DNA from: Pseudomonadota bacterium
Lineage (GTDB): Bacteria > Pseudomonadota > Alphaproteobacteria > Sphingomonadales > Sphingomonadaceae
Direction: 5' to 3'
Assembly: GCA_023457895.1 (NCBI GenBank)
Contig: JAEXAY010000010.1
Span: 121,884 to 185,883 of the forward strand
DNA: 64,000 bases
The notes beneath the pieces were generated by a model. The model was not told the DNA's origin, did no database searches, and was given only the letters and a program-made list of their open reading frames with translations. Positions 7,809-16,105 of this stretch are shown here, one piece after another (the first letter of the stretch is position 1; each line of letters starts with the position of its first letter). The position numbers were made by a program, and so were the translations under genes.

Positions 7809-9377
7809 ATGCTTGACGCAACCATGACCGAACAGCTGCGCGCCTATATGCAGAATATCCGCACGCCCATCGAACTGGTGGCGTCGCTGGATGCGAGCCC
7901 CAAGGCGGCCGAACTCAAGGAACTGCTGGGCGAAATCGCCGCGCTTTCCGACCAGGTGAGCGTGCGCGAGGACGGCACCGCCGCGCGCAAGCCCAGCTTC
8001 CAGATTACCCGCGCCGGCGAGGATGTCGGCGTGAGCTTCGCCGGGATTCCGCTCGGCCATGAATTCACCTCGCTGGTGCTGGCTCTGCTCCATGTCGGCG
8101 GCCATCCGCCCAAGGAGGATGCGGACTTGCTCGAACAGGCGAAGAGCCTTTCCGGCCCGCTTCATTTCGAGACCTTCTATTCGCTCACCTGCCAGAACTG
8201 CCCCGACGTGGTGCAGGCGCTCAACATGATGGCGGCGCTCAATCCCAATGTGCGTCACGACGCGATCGACGGTGCGCTGTTCCAGGACGAGGTCGAAACC
8301 CGCAAGGTCATGGCCGTCCCGACGGTGTTCCTCAACGGCGAACCCTTCGGCCAGGGCCGGATGGATCTCGCGCAGATCGTCAGCAAGCTCGACAGCGAGG
8401 CCGACAGCAAGGCAGCCGCGAAGATCGCCGCCAAGGACCCGTTCGACGTGCTCATCGTCGGCGGAGGCCCGGCAGGTGCGGCGGCGGCCATCTATGCGGC
8501 GCGCAAGGGCATCCGCACCGGCATCGTCACCGAACGGTTCGGCGGGCAGGTGCTCGATACGCTGGCGATCGAGAATTTCATCTCGGTCAACCGCACCGAA
8601 GGCCCGAAACTCGCCGCAGCGCTGGAAAATCATGTGCGCGACTATGATGTCGACATCATGAACGTGCAGACCGTGACCGGCCTCACCCCGGCAGCGGAAA
8701 AGGGCGGCTATCACAGCGTCGAACTGGCCAACGGCGCAAGCCTCAAGGCGAAGACCGTGATCCTCACCACCGGCGCGCGCTGGCGCCAGATGAACGTGCC
8801 GGGCGAGGATGATTACCGCACCCGCGGCGTTGCCTATTGCCCGCACTGTGACGGCCCGCTGTTCAAGGGCAAGCCGACCGCGGTGATCGGCGGCGGCAAT
8901 TCGGGCGCGGAGGCCGCGGTCGACCTCGCCGGCATCACCAGCCATGTGACGCTGATCGAGTTCATGGACGAACTGCGCGCCGACCAGGTGCTGCAGGACA
9001 AGCTGGCGAGCCTGCCCAACGTCACCATCATCAAGGGCGCGGAAACGACCGAGGTGCTGGGTGACGGCGACAAGGTGACGCAGCTCGTCTACAAGGACCG
9101 CAAGTCGGGCGAGGCGCACCAGCTCGACCTTGCCGGCATCTTCGTCCAGATCGGCCTCTTACCCAACAGCGAGTGGCTGAAGGGCGCGGACGGCACCAGC
9201 GCGGTGCCGCTCAGCCCGCGCGGCGAGATCGAGATCGACGCCGGCTGCCGCACCGCCGTCCCCGGCATCTTCGCCGCCGGCGATGTGACGACCACACCAT
9301 ACAAGCAGATCGTCATCGCCATGGGCGAAGGCTCGAAAGCCGCGCTGTCGGCATTCGATTACCTGATCCGGAATTGA
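7809..9377 (+). CDS. ahpF: Alkyl hydroperoxide reductase subunit F
   Basis: The 522-aa flavoprotein has the AhpF layout. The N-terminal double thioredoxin-like domain (1-195) carries the redox pair in TCQNCPD. The FAD domain begins VLIVGGGPAGAAAAIYAARKG near residue 217. The second disulfide is CPHCDG (about 345), and an NAD(P)H-binding Rossmann motif AVIGGGNSGAEAAVDLA follows. The C-terminal FAD signature is GIFAAGDVTT. It passes electrons from NADH to AhpC. AAAGGA lies just upstream of the ATG. Confidence 0.97.
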   Translation: MLDATMTEQLRAYMQNIRTPIELVASLDASPKAAELKELLGEIAALSDQVSVREDGTAARKPSFQITRAGEDVGVSFAGIPLGHEFTSLVLALLHVGGHPPKEDADLLEQAKSLSGPLHFETFYSLTCQNCPDVVQALNMMAALNPNVRHDAIDGALFQDEVETRKVMAVPTVFLNGEPFGQGRMDLAQIVSKLDSEADSKAAAKIAAKDPFDVLIVGGGPAGAAAAIYAARKGIRTGIVTERFGGQVLDTLAIENFISVNRTEGPKLAAALENHVRDYDVDIMNVQTVTGLTPAAEKGGYHSVELANGASLKAKTVILTTGARWRQMNVPGEDDYRTRGVAYCPHCDGPLFKGKPTAVIGGGNSGAEAAVDLAGITSHVTLIEFMDELRADQVLQDKLASLPNVTIIKGAETTEVLGDGDKVTQLVYKDRKSGEAHQLDLAGIFVQIGLLPNSEWLKGADGTSAVPLSPRGEIEIDAGCRTAVPGIFAAGDVTTTPYKQIVIAMGEGSKAALSAFDYLIRN

Positions 9378-9471
9378 TGCCGCACAAGCTCCTCCGCAGG
9401 CACGTCTTGGGGAGGAGCATAAATTGGTTCACGCGAAGCCGCGAAAATATTTAGCTTCAATAAACACCATC

Positions 9472-9600
9472 CCACCCTCCCTCGCCAGGGAGGGTCGAAA
9501 TTTGCAGCGCAAATTTCGGGGTGGGTAAAACCTCTCGACCCGACGCGACCCACCCCAAAAAAGCGGGCGCTTTTTTGACCCTCCCTGAAAGGGAGGGTGA
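9472..9600. repeat. Interspersed palindromic element, copy 4
   Basis: CCACCCTCCCTCGCCAGGGA and CCCTGAAAGGGAGGGTGA are the outer arms. The inner arms are AAATTTGCAGCGCAAATTT and AAAAAAGCGGGCGCTTTTTT, which differ from the other copies, so the inner hairpins vary while the outer arms stay constant. It lies between convergent ahpF and rlmH. Confidence 0.85.
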
Positions 9601-9633
9601 GGGTCTGGCGTTCCCGCGTCCCCTACACGGCCC

Positions 9634-10071
9634 TCACCCCTCGCGGTGATAGGGATGCCCCGCGATAATGCTGGTTGCGCGGAACAGCTGCTCGGCGAGC
9701 ATCGCGCGCGCCAGCAAGTGCGGCCAGGTCGCCTTGCCGAACGCGATCAGCAGGTCCGCCTCGCGGCGCTGCGCATCGTCGAAGCCATCTGCGCCGCCGA
9801 TAAGGAAACGGCATTCGCGCACCCCGTCGTCGCGCCAGCGTTCGAGCCGCCGCGCAAATTCCAGGCTGGAAAGCTCCCGGCCCTTTTCATCGAGCATCAC
9901 GGTGACGCTGCCGGGACTGGCCGGCGGGAGCGCATGGCTCCCCTTCGCGCCGCCGCTTTCGGGCAATTCGGTAAGCTTCACCGGCCAGGCAATCCGCTTC
10001 AGGTAACGTGCAACCAGCTCCCCTTCGGGCGACCGGCCGATCTTTCCGCGCGCGATGATGTGTAGTTGCAT
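9634..10071 (-). CDS. rlmH: 23S rRNA (pseudouridine-1915 N3)-methyltransferase
   Basis: The 145-aa protein is a small SPOUT methyltransferase. It has the family signatures ARGKIG at the N terminus, FLIGGADGF around residue 90 forming the SAM-binding knot, and the C-terminal HPYHREG. It methylates pseudouridine 1915 in helix 69 of 23S rRNA on assembled 70S ribosomes. In many alphaproteobacteria rlmH follows rsfS; here the two are split by a DsbA-family gene and a small gene, all on the same strand. Confidence 0.95.
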   Translation of the reverse strand: MQLHIIARGKIGRSPEGELVARYLKRIAWPVKLTELPESGGAKGSHALPPASPGSVTVMLDEKGRELSSLEFARRLERWRDDGVRECRFLIGGADGFDDAQRREADLLIAFGKATWPHLLARAMLAEQLFRATSIIAGHPYHREG

Positions 10072-10154
10072 GGGGACGGGCTTAACGCAGTTGCCCCCAT
10101 CGGCTCAAGCCTGCGCAGGATGGCATCCATCCTGTCCTGCGCGCGGCGTATCTC

Positions 10155-10397
10155 TCAATCCCGGAACGCGGCGACCAGGCGGTGATAGCCTGCCTTCAGT
10201 TCGTCGCCGAGTGCCTGAAACGCATCCTCGATGCGTTCGCCGGTGTGGTGCATTTTGGCGTCGCTTTCAAAGCGGTGCCACTTGGTTTCGAGTTCTTCCC
10301 ATTCCTGCCGGGCGTCGGCCTTGGCGAGGTGGAGTTTCAGCTGCGCCTCGTCGCGCAGGCGGGCGATATCGGTTTTGAGTTCTTCGAGTCTGGACAT
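10155..10397 (-). CDS. Small hypothetical coiled-coil protein (80 aa)
   Basis: The ATG at 10397 is chosen because GGAGGG lies seven bases before it; an ATG nine codons upstream has no site. The product (MSRLEELKTDIARLRDEAQL...) is almost entirely helical and charged, with heptad-like spacing, and lacks a signal peptide. It is unrelated to any family that can be named with confidence. It sits between the DsbA-family gene and rlmH on the same strand. Confidence 0.6.
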   Translation of the reverse strand: MSRLEELKTDIARLRDEAQLKLHLAKADARQEWEELETKWHRFESDAKMHHTGERIEDAFQALGDELKAGYHRLVAAFRD

Positions 10398-10582
10398 GGG
10401 CTTTCCCTCCGGTGGCGGCTTCATGGCGAGGGGAAGGCATGGTTTCCTCCCCCCGGACCAGAGCAGGAAACGCGCAGGGCAGTGCCGGGTTCCGCAAGGT
10501 ATGGCCGCAGCGCACCCCGCCTGCCACGCTTGCCCCCTGCCCCCGTGTCCGGTGCCACCCGTGTCCGCTGCCCAGTCCCGTG

Positions 10583-11293
10583 TCAGCAGCCGGAGCCGTC
10601 TGCCGCACAGGTTTCGCCCTCACCGGCACCATCGCCTGCCGCGGCGATGTCGCGCAGGGCGGCGGCGAGGCGGGGCGCGGCGTCTTCATAAGGGGTAAAG
10701 CCGCGGGCGAGCAGCTGGTAATGGCGCTCGCCATCCTGCAGCAGCAGCGCGGGGAAACCCTGGATGCCCGCTGCGCGTACCCAGTCGAGATCACCACGCA
10801 CCGCATAACTCACCTCGTCGCTGGCAAATTTTTCGGCAAAGGCTTGAAAGTCGATGCCATAGCGTTCGCACAGCGGCCGGTAGCTGGCGGGATCGGTAAG
10901 GTCGCGCCCCTGTTCGAACCACAGGTCCTGGACCGCACCTGCGACCTCAAGCGGATCGCCTGCGCCGAGCATCAGCAGCGCCTTTTCCGCGCGTGCCGGC
11001 TGAAGCGAGTTCATCATGTCGGGCGCATCGGGATCGCGCAGCTTGGCAATATAGGGGGCGCCGAACTGCACCCCGCTCGCCGCGCTCACCCGCTCATGCA
11101 AGGCAACCGCATCACCGAGGCGCTGGAGCACGCTGGCAAAGCGCTTGTCCTCCGGCACCATGCCCCCGGAGATGCTCTGCACCGCGAGCGGGATACCCGT
11201 CCCCTCCCCGGCCGCGAGGCGCGCCACCACCGGCTTCATCGCATAGCACCAGGAACAATAGGGATCGGCGACATAGACCAGTTTCGGCGTCAT
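10583..11293 (-). CDS. DsbA-family oxidoreductase (FrnE-like), cytoplasmic
   Basis: The start at 11293 has AAGGAGCT at good distance; seven residues upstream are less likely to be translated. The 236-aa protein opens PKLVYVADPYCSWCYAMKP, with the CSWC redox motif at about residues 13-16, then a helical insertion, then the cis-proline segment GIQGFPALLL. No signal peptide is present, so it is probably cytoplasmic, like FrnE and related DsbA-superfamily thiol oxidoreductases. The C-terminal tail has an extra cysteine pair (CAADGSGC) that could form a second disulfide or bind metal. Confidence 0.85.
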   Translation of the reverse strand: MTPKLVYVADPYCSWCYAMKPVVARLAAGEGTGIPLAVQSISGGMVPEDKRFASVLQRLGDAVALHERVSAASGVQFGAPYIAKLRDPDAPDMMNSLQPARAEKALLMLGAGDPLEVAGAVQDLWFEQGRDLTDPASYRPLCERYGIDFQAFAEKFASDEVSYAVRGDLDWVRAAGIQGFPALLLQDGERHYQLLARGFTPYEDAAPRLAAALRDIAAAGDGAGEGETCAADGSGC

Positions 11294-11392
11294 CTTTTGG
11301 AGCTCCTTGAACATCTTGTTTGCAATATAGGATGCGCCGCCGGTTTTCCCAACCGGGCCTCGCCGCCTTCAGGCAACCAGCCAGCCCGCAAA

Positions 11393-11425
11393 AAAGCCCC
11401 TGTGCCACAGGGCGCAAGGGGCTTT
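11393..11425 (-). terminator. Rho-independent terminator after rsfS
   Basis: On the reverse strand AAAGCCCCT and AGGGGCTTT form a nine-pair stem around a loop and are followed by a run of T. It lies about 55 bp downstream of the rsfS stop. Confidence 0.75.
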
Positions 11426-11478
11426 GACGGCAAGCTGCCGCCCGTCTTTTTCTCGCATGGCGCGCCGCGCGGCTGCGC

Positions 11479-11916
11479 TCAGTTCAGCTCCGGACCTTTA
11501 TATTCGGTCGGCGCTTCGGGCGCGTCCTCGAAGCCCCACATCCGTTCCAGATTGTAGAAGCTGCGCACTTCGGGACGGAACAGGTGGATGATGACGTCGC
11601 CGGCATCGATCAGCACCCAGTCGGCCGCGGGCAGGCCCTCGACCTTGGCGAGTACGCCCGCCTCCTTCTTGAGCCGCTCGGCGAGCTTGTTGGCGATCGC
11701 CGCGACATGGCGCGTCGAACGGCCGCTCGCGATCACCATATAATCGGCGATGCTGCTCTTGCCAGCCAGCGGGATGGAGATGGTTTCGATGGCCTGGTCG
11801 TCCTCGAGCGATGCGAGGATCAGGCGGTGAAGGGCAACGACATCGGCATCTACGGACACGCCGGGAATGGCGGGGGCGGCAGCCTTGGTCGCGGCTTGGG
11901 GGTTACCAGCTATCAA
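11479..11916 (-). CDS. rsfS: Ribosomal silencing factor RsfS
   Basis: The conserved Iojap/RsfS core is plain: DDQAIETISIPLAGKSSIADYMVIASGRSTRHVAAIA, then VEGLPAADWVLIDAGDVIIHLFRPEVRSFYNLERMW. RsfS binds ribosomal protein L14 and blocks subunit joining during starvation. The start is uncertain: TTG at 11916 follows AAGGAG with only four bases between, while the reading frame stays open to an ATG at 12000 through residues unlike the family. The C terminus (GFEDAPEAPTEYKGPELN) is a short acidic tail. It follows nadD on the same strand. Confidence 0.9.
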   Translation of the reverse strand: MIAGNPQAATKAAAPAIPGVSVDADVVALHRLILASLEDDQAIETISIPLAGKSSIADYMVIASGRSTRHVAAIANKLAERLKKEAGVLAKVEGLPAADWVLIDAGDVIIHLFRPEVRSFYNLERMWGFEDAPEAPTEYKGPELN

Positions 11917-12003
11917 ATTCACTCCTTGTTGTGCGGCGCGGGGGCAGGCGTCCCCGCACGGTCTGGTCGAGGATATGGGAACCCGTCCACCCGCGCGCAA
12001 GCA

Positions 12004-12639
12004 TCAGCCGGAAACCAGCCGCCGCGTGACCGGGTCACGGACGGACTTGCCTTCATGGGCGCGATACCAGTCGGGATTGGACAGCCGGAGCTGCGTTGCG
12101 GAGCGCGGATCAGGTAGAAAGCGCAGGAACACAAGCGCCGGGGGTCTCCAGTGGGTCCACTGTTTCCTTTGGCCGGGGGGCCGGACATACCGCCCGAACC
12201 AGCTCATCGCGACAGCCGCGCGAGCATGGTCATCATAACCCGGACGCGCGATGACTGCAATCGGCATTAGCCGCGCTATATCGCGCCAATGCTTCCACTG
12301 GTGGAACTGGGCGAGATTGTCCGCCCCCATCAGCCAGATGAAGCGCCGGTTGGGGTAACGCGCGACCAGTTTCCGCAGCGTGTCGATGGTGTAGCGCGTG
12401 CCCAGTTCGGCCTCGATCGCGGTCGGCCTGATGCGGCTGCGCCGCGCCTGCACCCGCGCCGAGGCAAGCCGCGCGGCAAGCGGCGCCATCCCCGCTTTGG
12501 GTTTCAGCGGATTGCCGGGCGAGACCAGCCACCACAACGCATCGAGCTCCAGCGCCTCCATCGCAAACAGGCTTATCGCCCGGTGCCCGCCATGCGCGGG
12601 ATTGAAACTGCCGCCGAGAAGGCCGGTGAGGATGGTCAT
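12004..12639 (-). CDS. nadD: Nicotinate-nucleotide adenylyltransferase
   Basis: The 211-aa product starts MTILTGLLGGSFNPAHGGH, the nucleotidyltransferase motif GG(S/T)FxPxHxGH at residues 9-19. It has WWLVSPGNPLKP for mononucleotide binding, FIWLMGADNLAQFHQWKHW in the middle, and SATQLR near the C terminus, the family's SSTxIR equivalent. It makes deamido-NAD from NaMN and ATP. The nadD-rsfS pairing is typical, and nadD is the upstream gene of the pair here. Confidence 0.95.
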   Translation of the reverse strand: MTILTGLLGGSFNPAHGGHRAISLFAMEALELDALWWLVSPGNPLKPKAGMAPLAARLASARVQARRSRIRPTAIEAELGTRYTIDTLRKLVARYPNRRFIWLMGADNLAQFHQWKHWRDIARLMPIAVIARPGYDDHARAAVAMSWFGRYVRPPGQRKQWTHWRPPALVFLRFLPDPRSATQLRLSNPDWYRAHEGKSVRDPVTRRLVSG

Positions 12640-12769
12640 GGAAGGGGTGTAGCGGGCGCGAGGCGGGGCGTCATCAAAAAGTGGGTGGAGGCCGGATGGC
12701 GCGACCGCGGACAGGGCGCCACTTCAGCGCGGCACGGCGAATTAACGGAGCGGAGGGATCATCATCCAT

Positions 12770-12862
12770 CGTCATCCCCGCGCAGGCGGGGATCCCTCTC
12801 CGGACGGCCCAGCAAAACTTGCGGGCTGGAGATGGATCCCCCGGTCAAGCCGGGGGATGACG
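12770..12862. repeat. Dispersed inverted repeat
   Basis: CGTCATCCCCGCGCAGGCGG and CCGGTCAAGCCGGGGGATGA are opposed arms, each ending GGATCC inward. A relative of this repeat recurs at 34,620. It fills the first part of the 404-bp gap upstream of nadD, followed directly by another palindromic element; no gene is seen in the gap. Confidence 0.75.
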
Positions 12863-12902
12863 AGGGTGGGGAGGGAAGCGGGCGTGCAGATAGCGCGCGG
12901 TT

Positions 12903-13034
12903 CCACCCTCCCTTTTTTAGGGAGGGTCAAAAGGCGGCACGCCTTTTGGGGTGGGTAGCGGAGCGCGCTGCGGATAGGCTTTACCCACCCCGAAAAATCC
13001 ATGATTTTTCGACCCTCCCTCGCAAGGGAGGGTG
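12903..13034. repeat. Interspersed palindromic element, copy 5
   Basis: CCACCCTCCCTTTTTTAGGG opens and CCCTCGCAAGGGAGGGTGG closes the element, with AAAGGCGGCACGCCTTTTGG and AAAAATCCATGATTTTT inner stems. It ends ten bases before a stop codon. Confidence 0.85.
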
Positions 13035-13044
13035 GGGGCTCAGG

Positions 13045-13692
13045 TTAGAATTGCAGGTCCAGTGCCGCCCCCAGATCAGCCAGCGCCTGTTCGCCGCTCG
13101 TCACCTTGATCGCGTGCATCCCCATCTGCGCCGCCGGTTTGCAGTTGATGCCGAGGTCGTCGAGATAGACGCAATGCTCCGGCGCCACCCCCAGCGCGTC
13201 GCACATCATGCGGTAGATGGCGGGATCGGGTTTCCGCACCCCTGCCTTCGAGCTTTCGATGATATGGTCGAAGCGCGTCATCGCATCGGCGATCGCTGCG
13301 GCCTTGGCGGAGTTCATCGCCATCCCCGGCCCTTCGCCCGCGGGCACATTGTTGGTGATGCAGCCGAGCCGGTAGCCATCGGCCTTGAGCCGGTCGAGCG
13401 CGGCAAGCATCGCCGGGCGCACATCGCCCGCGAGCCGTTCCAGCACCGCGCTCCCTTCAAGCGCGAAGCCGAGCGCCGCGGCTTCCTCCGCAAACAGGCG
13501 GTCGAACGCGGCGGCGTCGATCTCGGCGCGCTCGAACTGCGCCCAGGCATTGCTGTCGGGGTTCTCGCGGTTGATCCGCCGCACCGTATCGCGCGGCAGC
13601 CCGCGCTCCGCCTCGAGCCGGTTGAATGCTTCGAACGGCGAGGAGGTGATCACCCCGCCGAAGTCGAAAATGACGGTCGAAAAACGGCTCAC
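13045..13692 (-). CDS. HAD-superfamily hydrolase (subfamily IA)
   Basis: The 215-aa protein has a modified motif I, VIFDFGGVITSSPFEAFNRLE, with the nucleophile Asp in place. In the usual DxD the second Asp is Gly, as in the ACAD10/epoxide-hydrolase-N subgroup. Motif II is ITNN (about residue 110), motif III the lysine in SSKAGVRKPDPAIYRMM, motif IV YLDDLGINCKPA. It probably dephosphorylates or dehalogenates a small metabolite; the substrate is unknown. A GTG start at 13692 overlaps the upstream stop as GTGA, so the two genes are translationally coupled. Confidence 0.85.
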   Translation of the reverse strand: MSRFSTVIFDFGGVITSSPFEAFNRLEAERGLPRDTVRRINRENPDSNAWAQFERAEIDAAAFDRLFAEEAAALGFALEGSAVLERLAGDVRPAMLAALDRLKADGYRLGCITNNVPAGEGPGMAMNSAKAAAIADAMTRFDHIIESSKAGVRKPDPAIYRMMCDALGVAPEHCVYLDDLGINCKPAAQMGMHAIKVTSGEQALADLGAALDLQF

Positions 13693-14207
13693 CCGGCCGC
13701 GACCGGCTGGACCGGATAATCCTCCGGCATCGCCGGGCAAGTGCCGATGCGGAAGACATTGCCGCTATCCTCGAACCATTCGGTCGAGACAAATTCGCCG
13801 GTGTCGCTGGCGCTGTTATGGACGCAGATTTCCGCCTGCTTTCCGTTCGGCGAGATCGCCACGGTCCAGTTGTCGGTGTCGCACGCCCGGTGCGCGCAAC
13901 CGGCGAACACGATGCGGTCATTCTTGCGGAAAATCAGGTGGCTGACCCCGTTGCTGGTATAAATGAAATCGCGGTCGGCCTCCGCCTTGACCAGCCGGGT
14001 GATCGCCGCGCGCACCGCGGGCTGTTCGAGGATGGTCCGGCCGCCGATCTTGTCGAAGGGATATTTGCCGACATAGGCGGTGAGCGCGGTCGCGGCTGTG
14101 CGCTTGGCTGGCGCACGCTTGCTCTCGGCGGCCCCCGCCAGCGCCAGCGCGCCCAGCGGGAGCGCGAGCAGGCCAAGCGCTGCGGCGCGGTTGATCATCA
14201 TTCTCAT
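13689..14207 (-). CDS. Exported protein, possibly Ivy-like lysozyme inhibitor
   Basis: A signal peptide (RAAALGLLALPLGALALAGA) precedes a 145-residue mature domain. Its centre reads RIVFAGCAHRACDTDNWTVA, a Cys-x-x-x-x-Cys loop (C-A-H-R-A-C) that resembles the CKPHDC loop of Ivy, the periplasmic inhibitor of C-type lysozyme. The flanking LIFRKNDRIV and AISPNGKQAEICVH strands and an N-terminal YVGKYPFDKIGG also fit an Ivy-type fold. The resemblance is by eye, so the name is tentative. It is the first gene of a two-gene unit with the HAD hydrolase. Confidence 0.6.
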   Translation of the reverse strand: MRMMINRAAALGLLALPLGALALAGAAESKRAPAKRTAATALTAYVGKYPFDKIGGRTILEQPAVRAAITRLVKAEADRDFIYTSNGVSHLIFRKNDRIVFAGCAHRACDTDNWTVAISPNGKQAEICVHNSASDTGEFVSTEWFEDSGNVFRIGTCPAMPEDYPVQPVAAG

Positions 14208-14313
14208 CTTTGTCCTCCATCCACGCCGGGCCGATGCCGTCCGGTTGCTCCCCTTCGCCGCGTCGTCTAAGGATTCGGCGCATTCCTACTCCAATAAAGA
14301 CAAACGGTGTCCA

Positions 14314-15753
14314 ATGAGCAATAGCTATCCCCAGATTTTGACCTCCCACATTGACGGTGAATGGATCGCGCGGGGGCATCGCAATGCGCGTGAAGTGCTC
14401 AATCCCAATACCGGCAAGGTGCTGGGCGAGGTGGTGGAGGTCAACACCGGCGATCTCGACCGCGCGCTGGAAGCGGCGGACCGGGGCTATCGCGAATGGC
14501 GCGCGACGCCGATCGACCAGCGCACCGCAATCCTCAAGAAGGTCGCCGACATCCTGCGCGGGCGCGTCGAGGAGATCGCCACCGTGCTCGCGATGGAGCA
14601 AGGCAAGCCGATCGAGCAGGCGAAGGGCGAAGTGAATGCGGGCATCCGCTTTTTCGACATCCTCCCCGAAGAGGCGAAGCGCGCCTATGGCCGCACGCTG
14701 GTGCGCCCCACCGGGCAGATGACCACCGTGACCTATGAGCCCGTCGGCCCGTGCCTCGGCCTCGCGCCGTGGAACTTTCCCTTCTACAATGTCGCTCGCA
14801 AGATCGCGCCCGCGCTTTCGGCGGGCTGCTCGATCATCTCCAAGCCCGCCGAGGAAACCCCCGGCGCGGCGATCCTCCTGCAACAGGCGTTGATGGAAGC
14901 GGGCGTTCCGGCCAATGTTTCGCAGATGGTGTTCGGCGATCCCGACCTCGTCTCGCGCCACTGCATCGCCTCGCCCGTCATCCGCAAGATCAGCTTCACC
15001 GGATCGACCGCGGTGGGCAAGCATCTGATGAAGCTCGCCGCCGACGGCATGAAGCGCACCACGATGGAACTGGGCGGCCACGCGCCGGTGCTGGTGTTCG
15101 ACGATTGCGACATGGAAAAGACGCTGAACCTCGTGGTTCCGGCCAAGTTCCGCAATTCGGGCCAGGTCTGCGTTTCGCCGACGCGCTTCTATGTGCAGGA
15201 GGGGATTTACGACCGCTTCGTCAAGGCGTTCACCGAGTTTACCGACAAGAATATCAAGGTCGGCAACGCGGTCGATCCGACGGTCAAGATGGGGCCGCTC
15301 GCCAATGACCGCCGCCTGCCCGCGGTCGGCAGCCTGATCGAGGATGCGATTCAGGCGGGCGCGCGCGCAATGACCGGCGCGGAACGAATCGAGGGCGATG
15401 GTTATTTCTACAAGCCCACGGTGCTTGCTGACGTTCCCGACAGCGCGCGGATCATGAACGAGGAGCCGTTCGGCCCGGTCGCGATGATGCGCCCGTTCAA
15501 GACGCTCGAAGAAGCGATCGAGCAGGCCAACCGCCTGCCCTATGGCCTTGCGGCCTATATGTTCACCGAAAATCTCCACACCGCGATGACCGCCTCGCAG
15601 CTGATCGAAAGCGGCATGGTGGGGGTCAATGCGGTCGCCATGTCGACGGGCGACGCACCCTTCGGCGGCGTCAAGGAATCGGGCCACGGGCTGGAGGACG
15701 GGCCGGAAGGGCTGAAGGCTTTCATGGTCAGCAAGACGACGCACTTTCAGTGA
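14314..15753 (+). CDS. NAD(P)-dependent aldehyde dehydrogenase (succinate-semialdehyde type)
   Basis: The 479-aa enzyme has all ALDH landmarks: PWNFPFYNVARKIAPALSAG for the cofactor-site Asn, FTGSTAVGKHLM for the Rossmann fold, the general base in TMELGGHAPVLVF, and the nucleophile C286 in NSGQVCVSPTRF. MNEEPFGPVAMM lies near residue 400. It oxidises an aldehyde to its acid; the closest subfamily by eye is succinate-semialdehyde dehydrogenase, but the substrate is not proven. The open frame extends 78 codons upstream, but those residues are unlike the family and MSNSYPQIL at 14314 is the natural start. Confidence 0.9.
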   Translation: MSNSYPQILTSHIDGEWIARGHRNAREVLNPNTGKVLGEVVEVNTGDLDRALEAADRGYREWRATPIDQRTAILKKVADILRGRVEEIATVLAMEQGKPIEQAKGEVNAGIRFFDILPEEAKRAYGRTLVRPTGQMTTVTYEPVGPCLGLAPWNFPFYNVARKIAPALSAGCSIISKPAEETPGAAILLQQALMEAGVPANVSQMVFGDPDLVSRHCIASPVIRKISFTGSTAVGKHLMKLAADGMKRTTMELGGHAPVLVFDDCDMEKTLNLVVPAKFRNSGQVCVSPTRFYVQEGIYDRFVKAFTEFTDKNIKVGNAVDPTVKMGPLANDRRLPAVGSLIEDAIQAGARAMTGAERIEGDGYFYKPTVLADVPDSARIMNEEPFGPVAMMRPFKTLEEAIEQANRLPYGLAAYMFTENLHTAMTASQLIESGMVGVNAVAMSTGDAPFGGVKESGHGLEDGPEGLKAFMVSKTTHFQ

Positions 15754-15765
15754 GACGAGGATAAA

Positions 15766-16092
15766 TTGGGTGTGCTCCTGCGCAGGCAGGAGCCTAGGGC
15801 AGCACAGCGCACCATAACCCTGGGCCCCTGCCTGCGCAGGGGCACGGACGGAAACGGAAGCCGTGCAGGGACACGGATGGAAACAAAACCGTGATGCTGA
15901 GCTGGTCGAAGCACGGATGATACGGATAGGCGCCCTTCGACAGGCTCAGGGCTGCGGATTGATTTTAACTTTCGTTCGCCTTTCGTGAAAAGCCACCTCT
16001 CCACCTCCCGTTCGCCCTGAGCTTGTCGAAGGGCTGTTCTCCGACGACAGCCGGGCGCAAAACAGTGCTTCGACAAGCTCGGCACGAACCGT
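15766..16092. repeat. Cluster of dispersed inverted repeats (352-bp gap)
   Basis: The gap between the ALDH and ThDP-enzyme genes holds TGCTCCTGCGCAGGCAGGAG facing CCTGCCTGCGCAGGGGCACG. Further on, several copies of the CTTCGACAAGCTC / GAGCTTGTCGAAG type lie near 15,901, 15,935, 16,017 and 16,070. These are typical intergenic repeats of this group of bacteria; no gene is visible. Confidence 0.7.
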
Positions 16093-16105
16093 TAAGGAAG
16101 GGCGC

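Noticed and set aside
7464..9119. A 551-codon minus-strand frame under ahpF
   Set aside because: ahpF on the other strand is certain by its motifs; the antisense frame lacks any domain.
13918..15744. A 608-codon minus-strand frame under the aldehyde dehydrogenase
   Set aside because: Complement of a well-supported ALDH; no start site or family signature.
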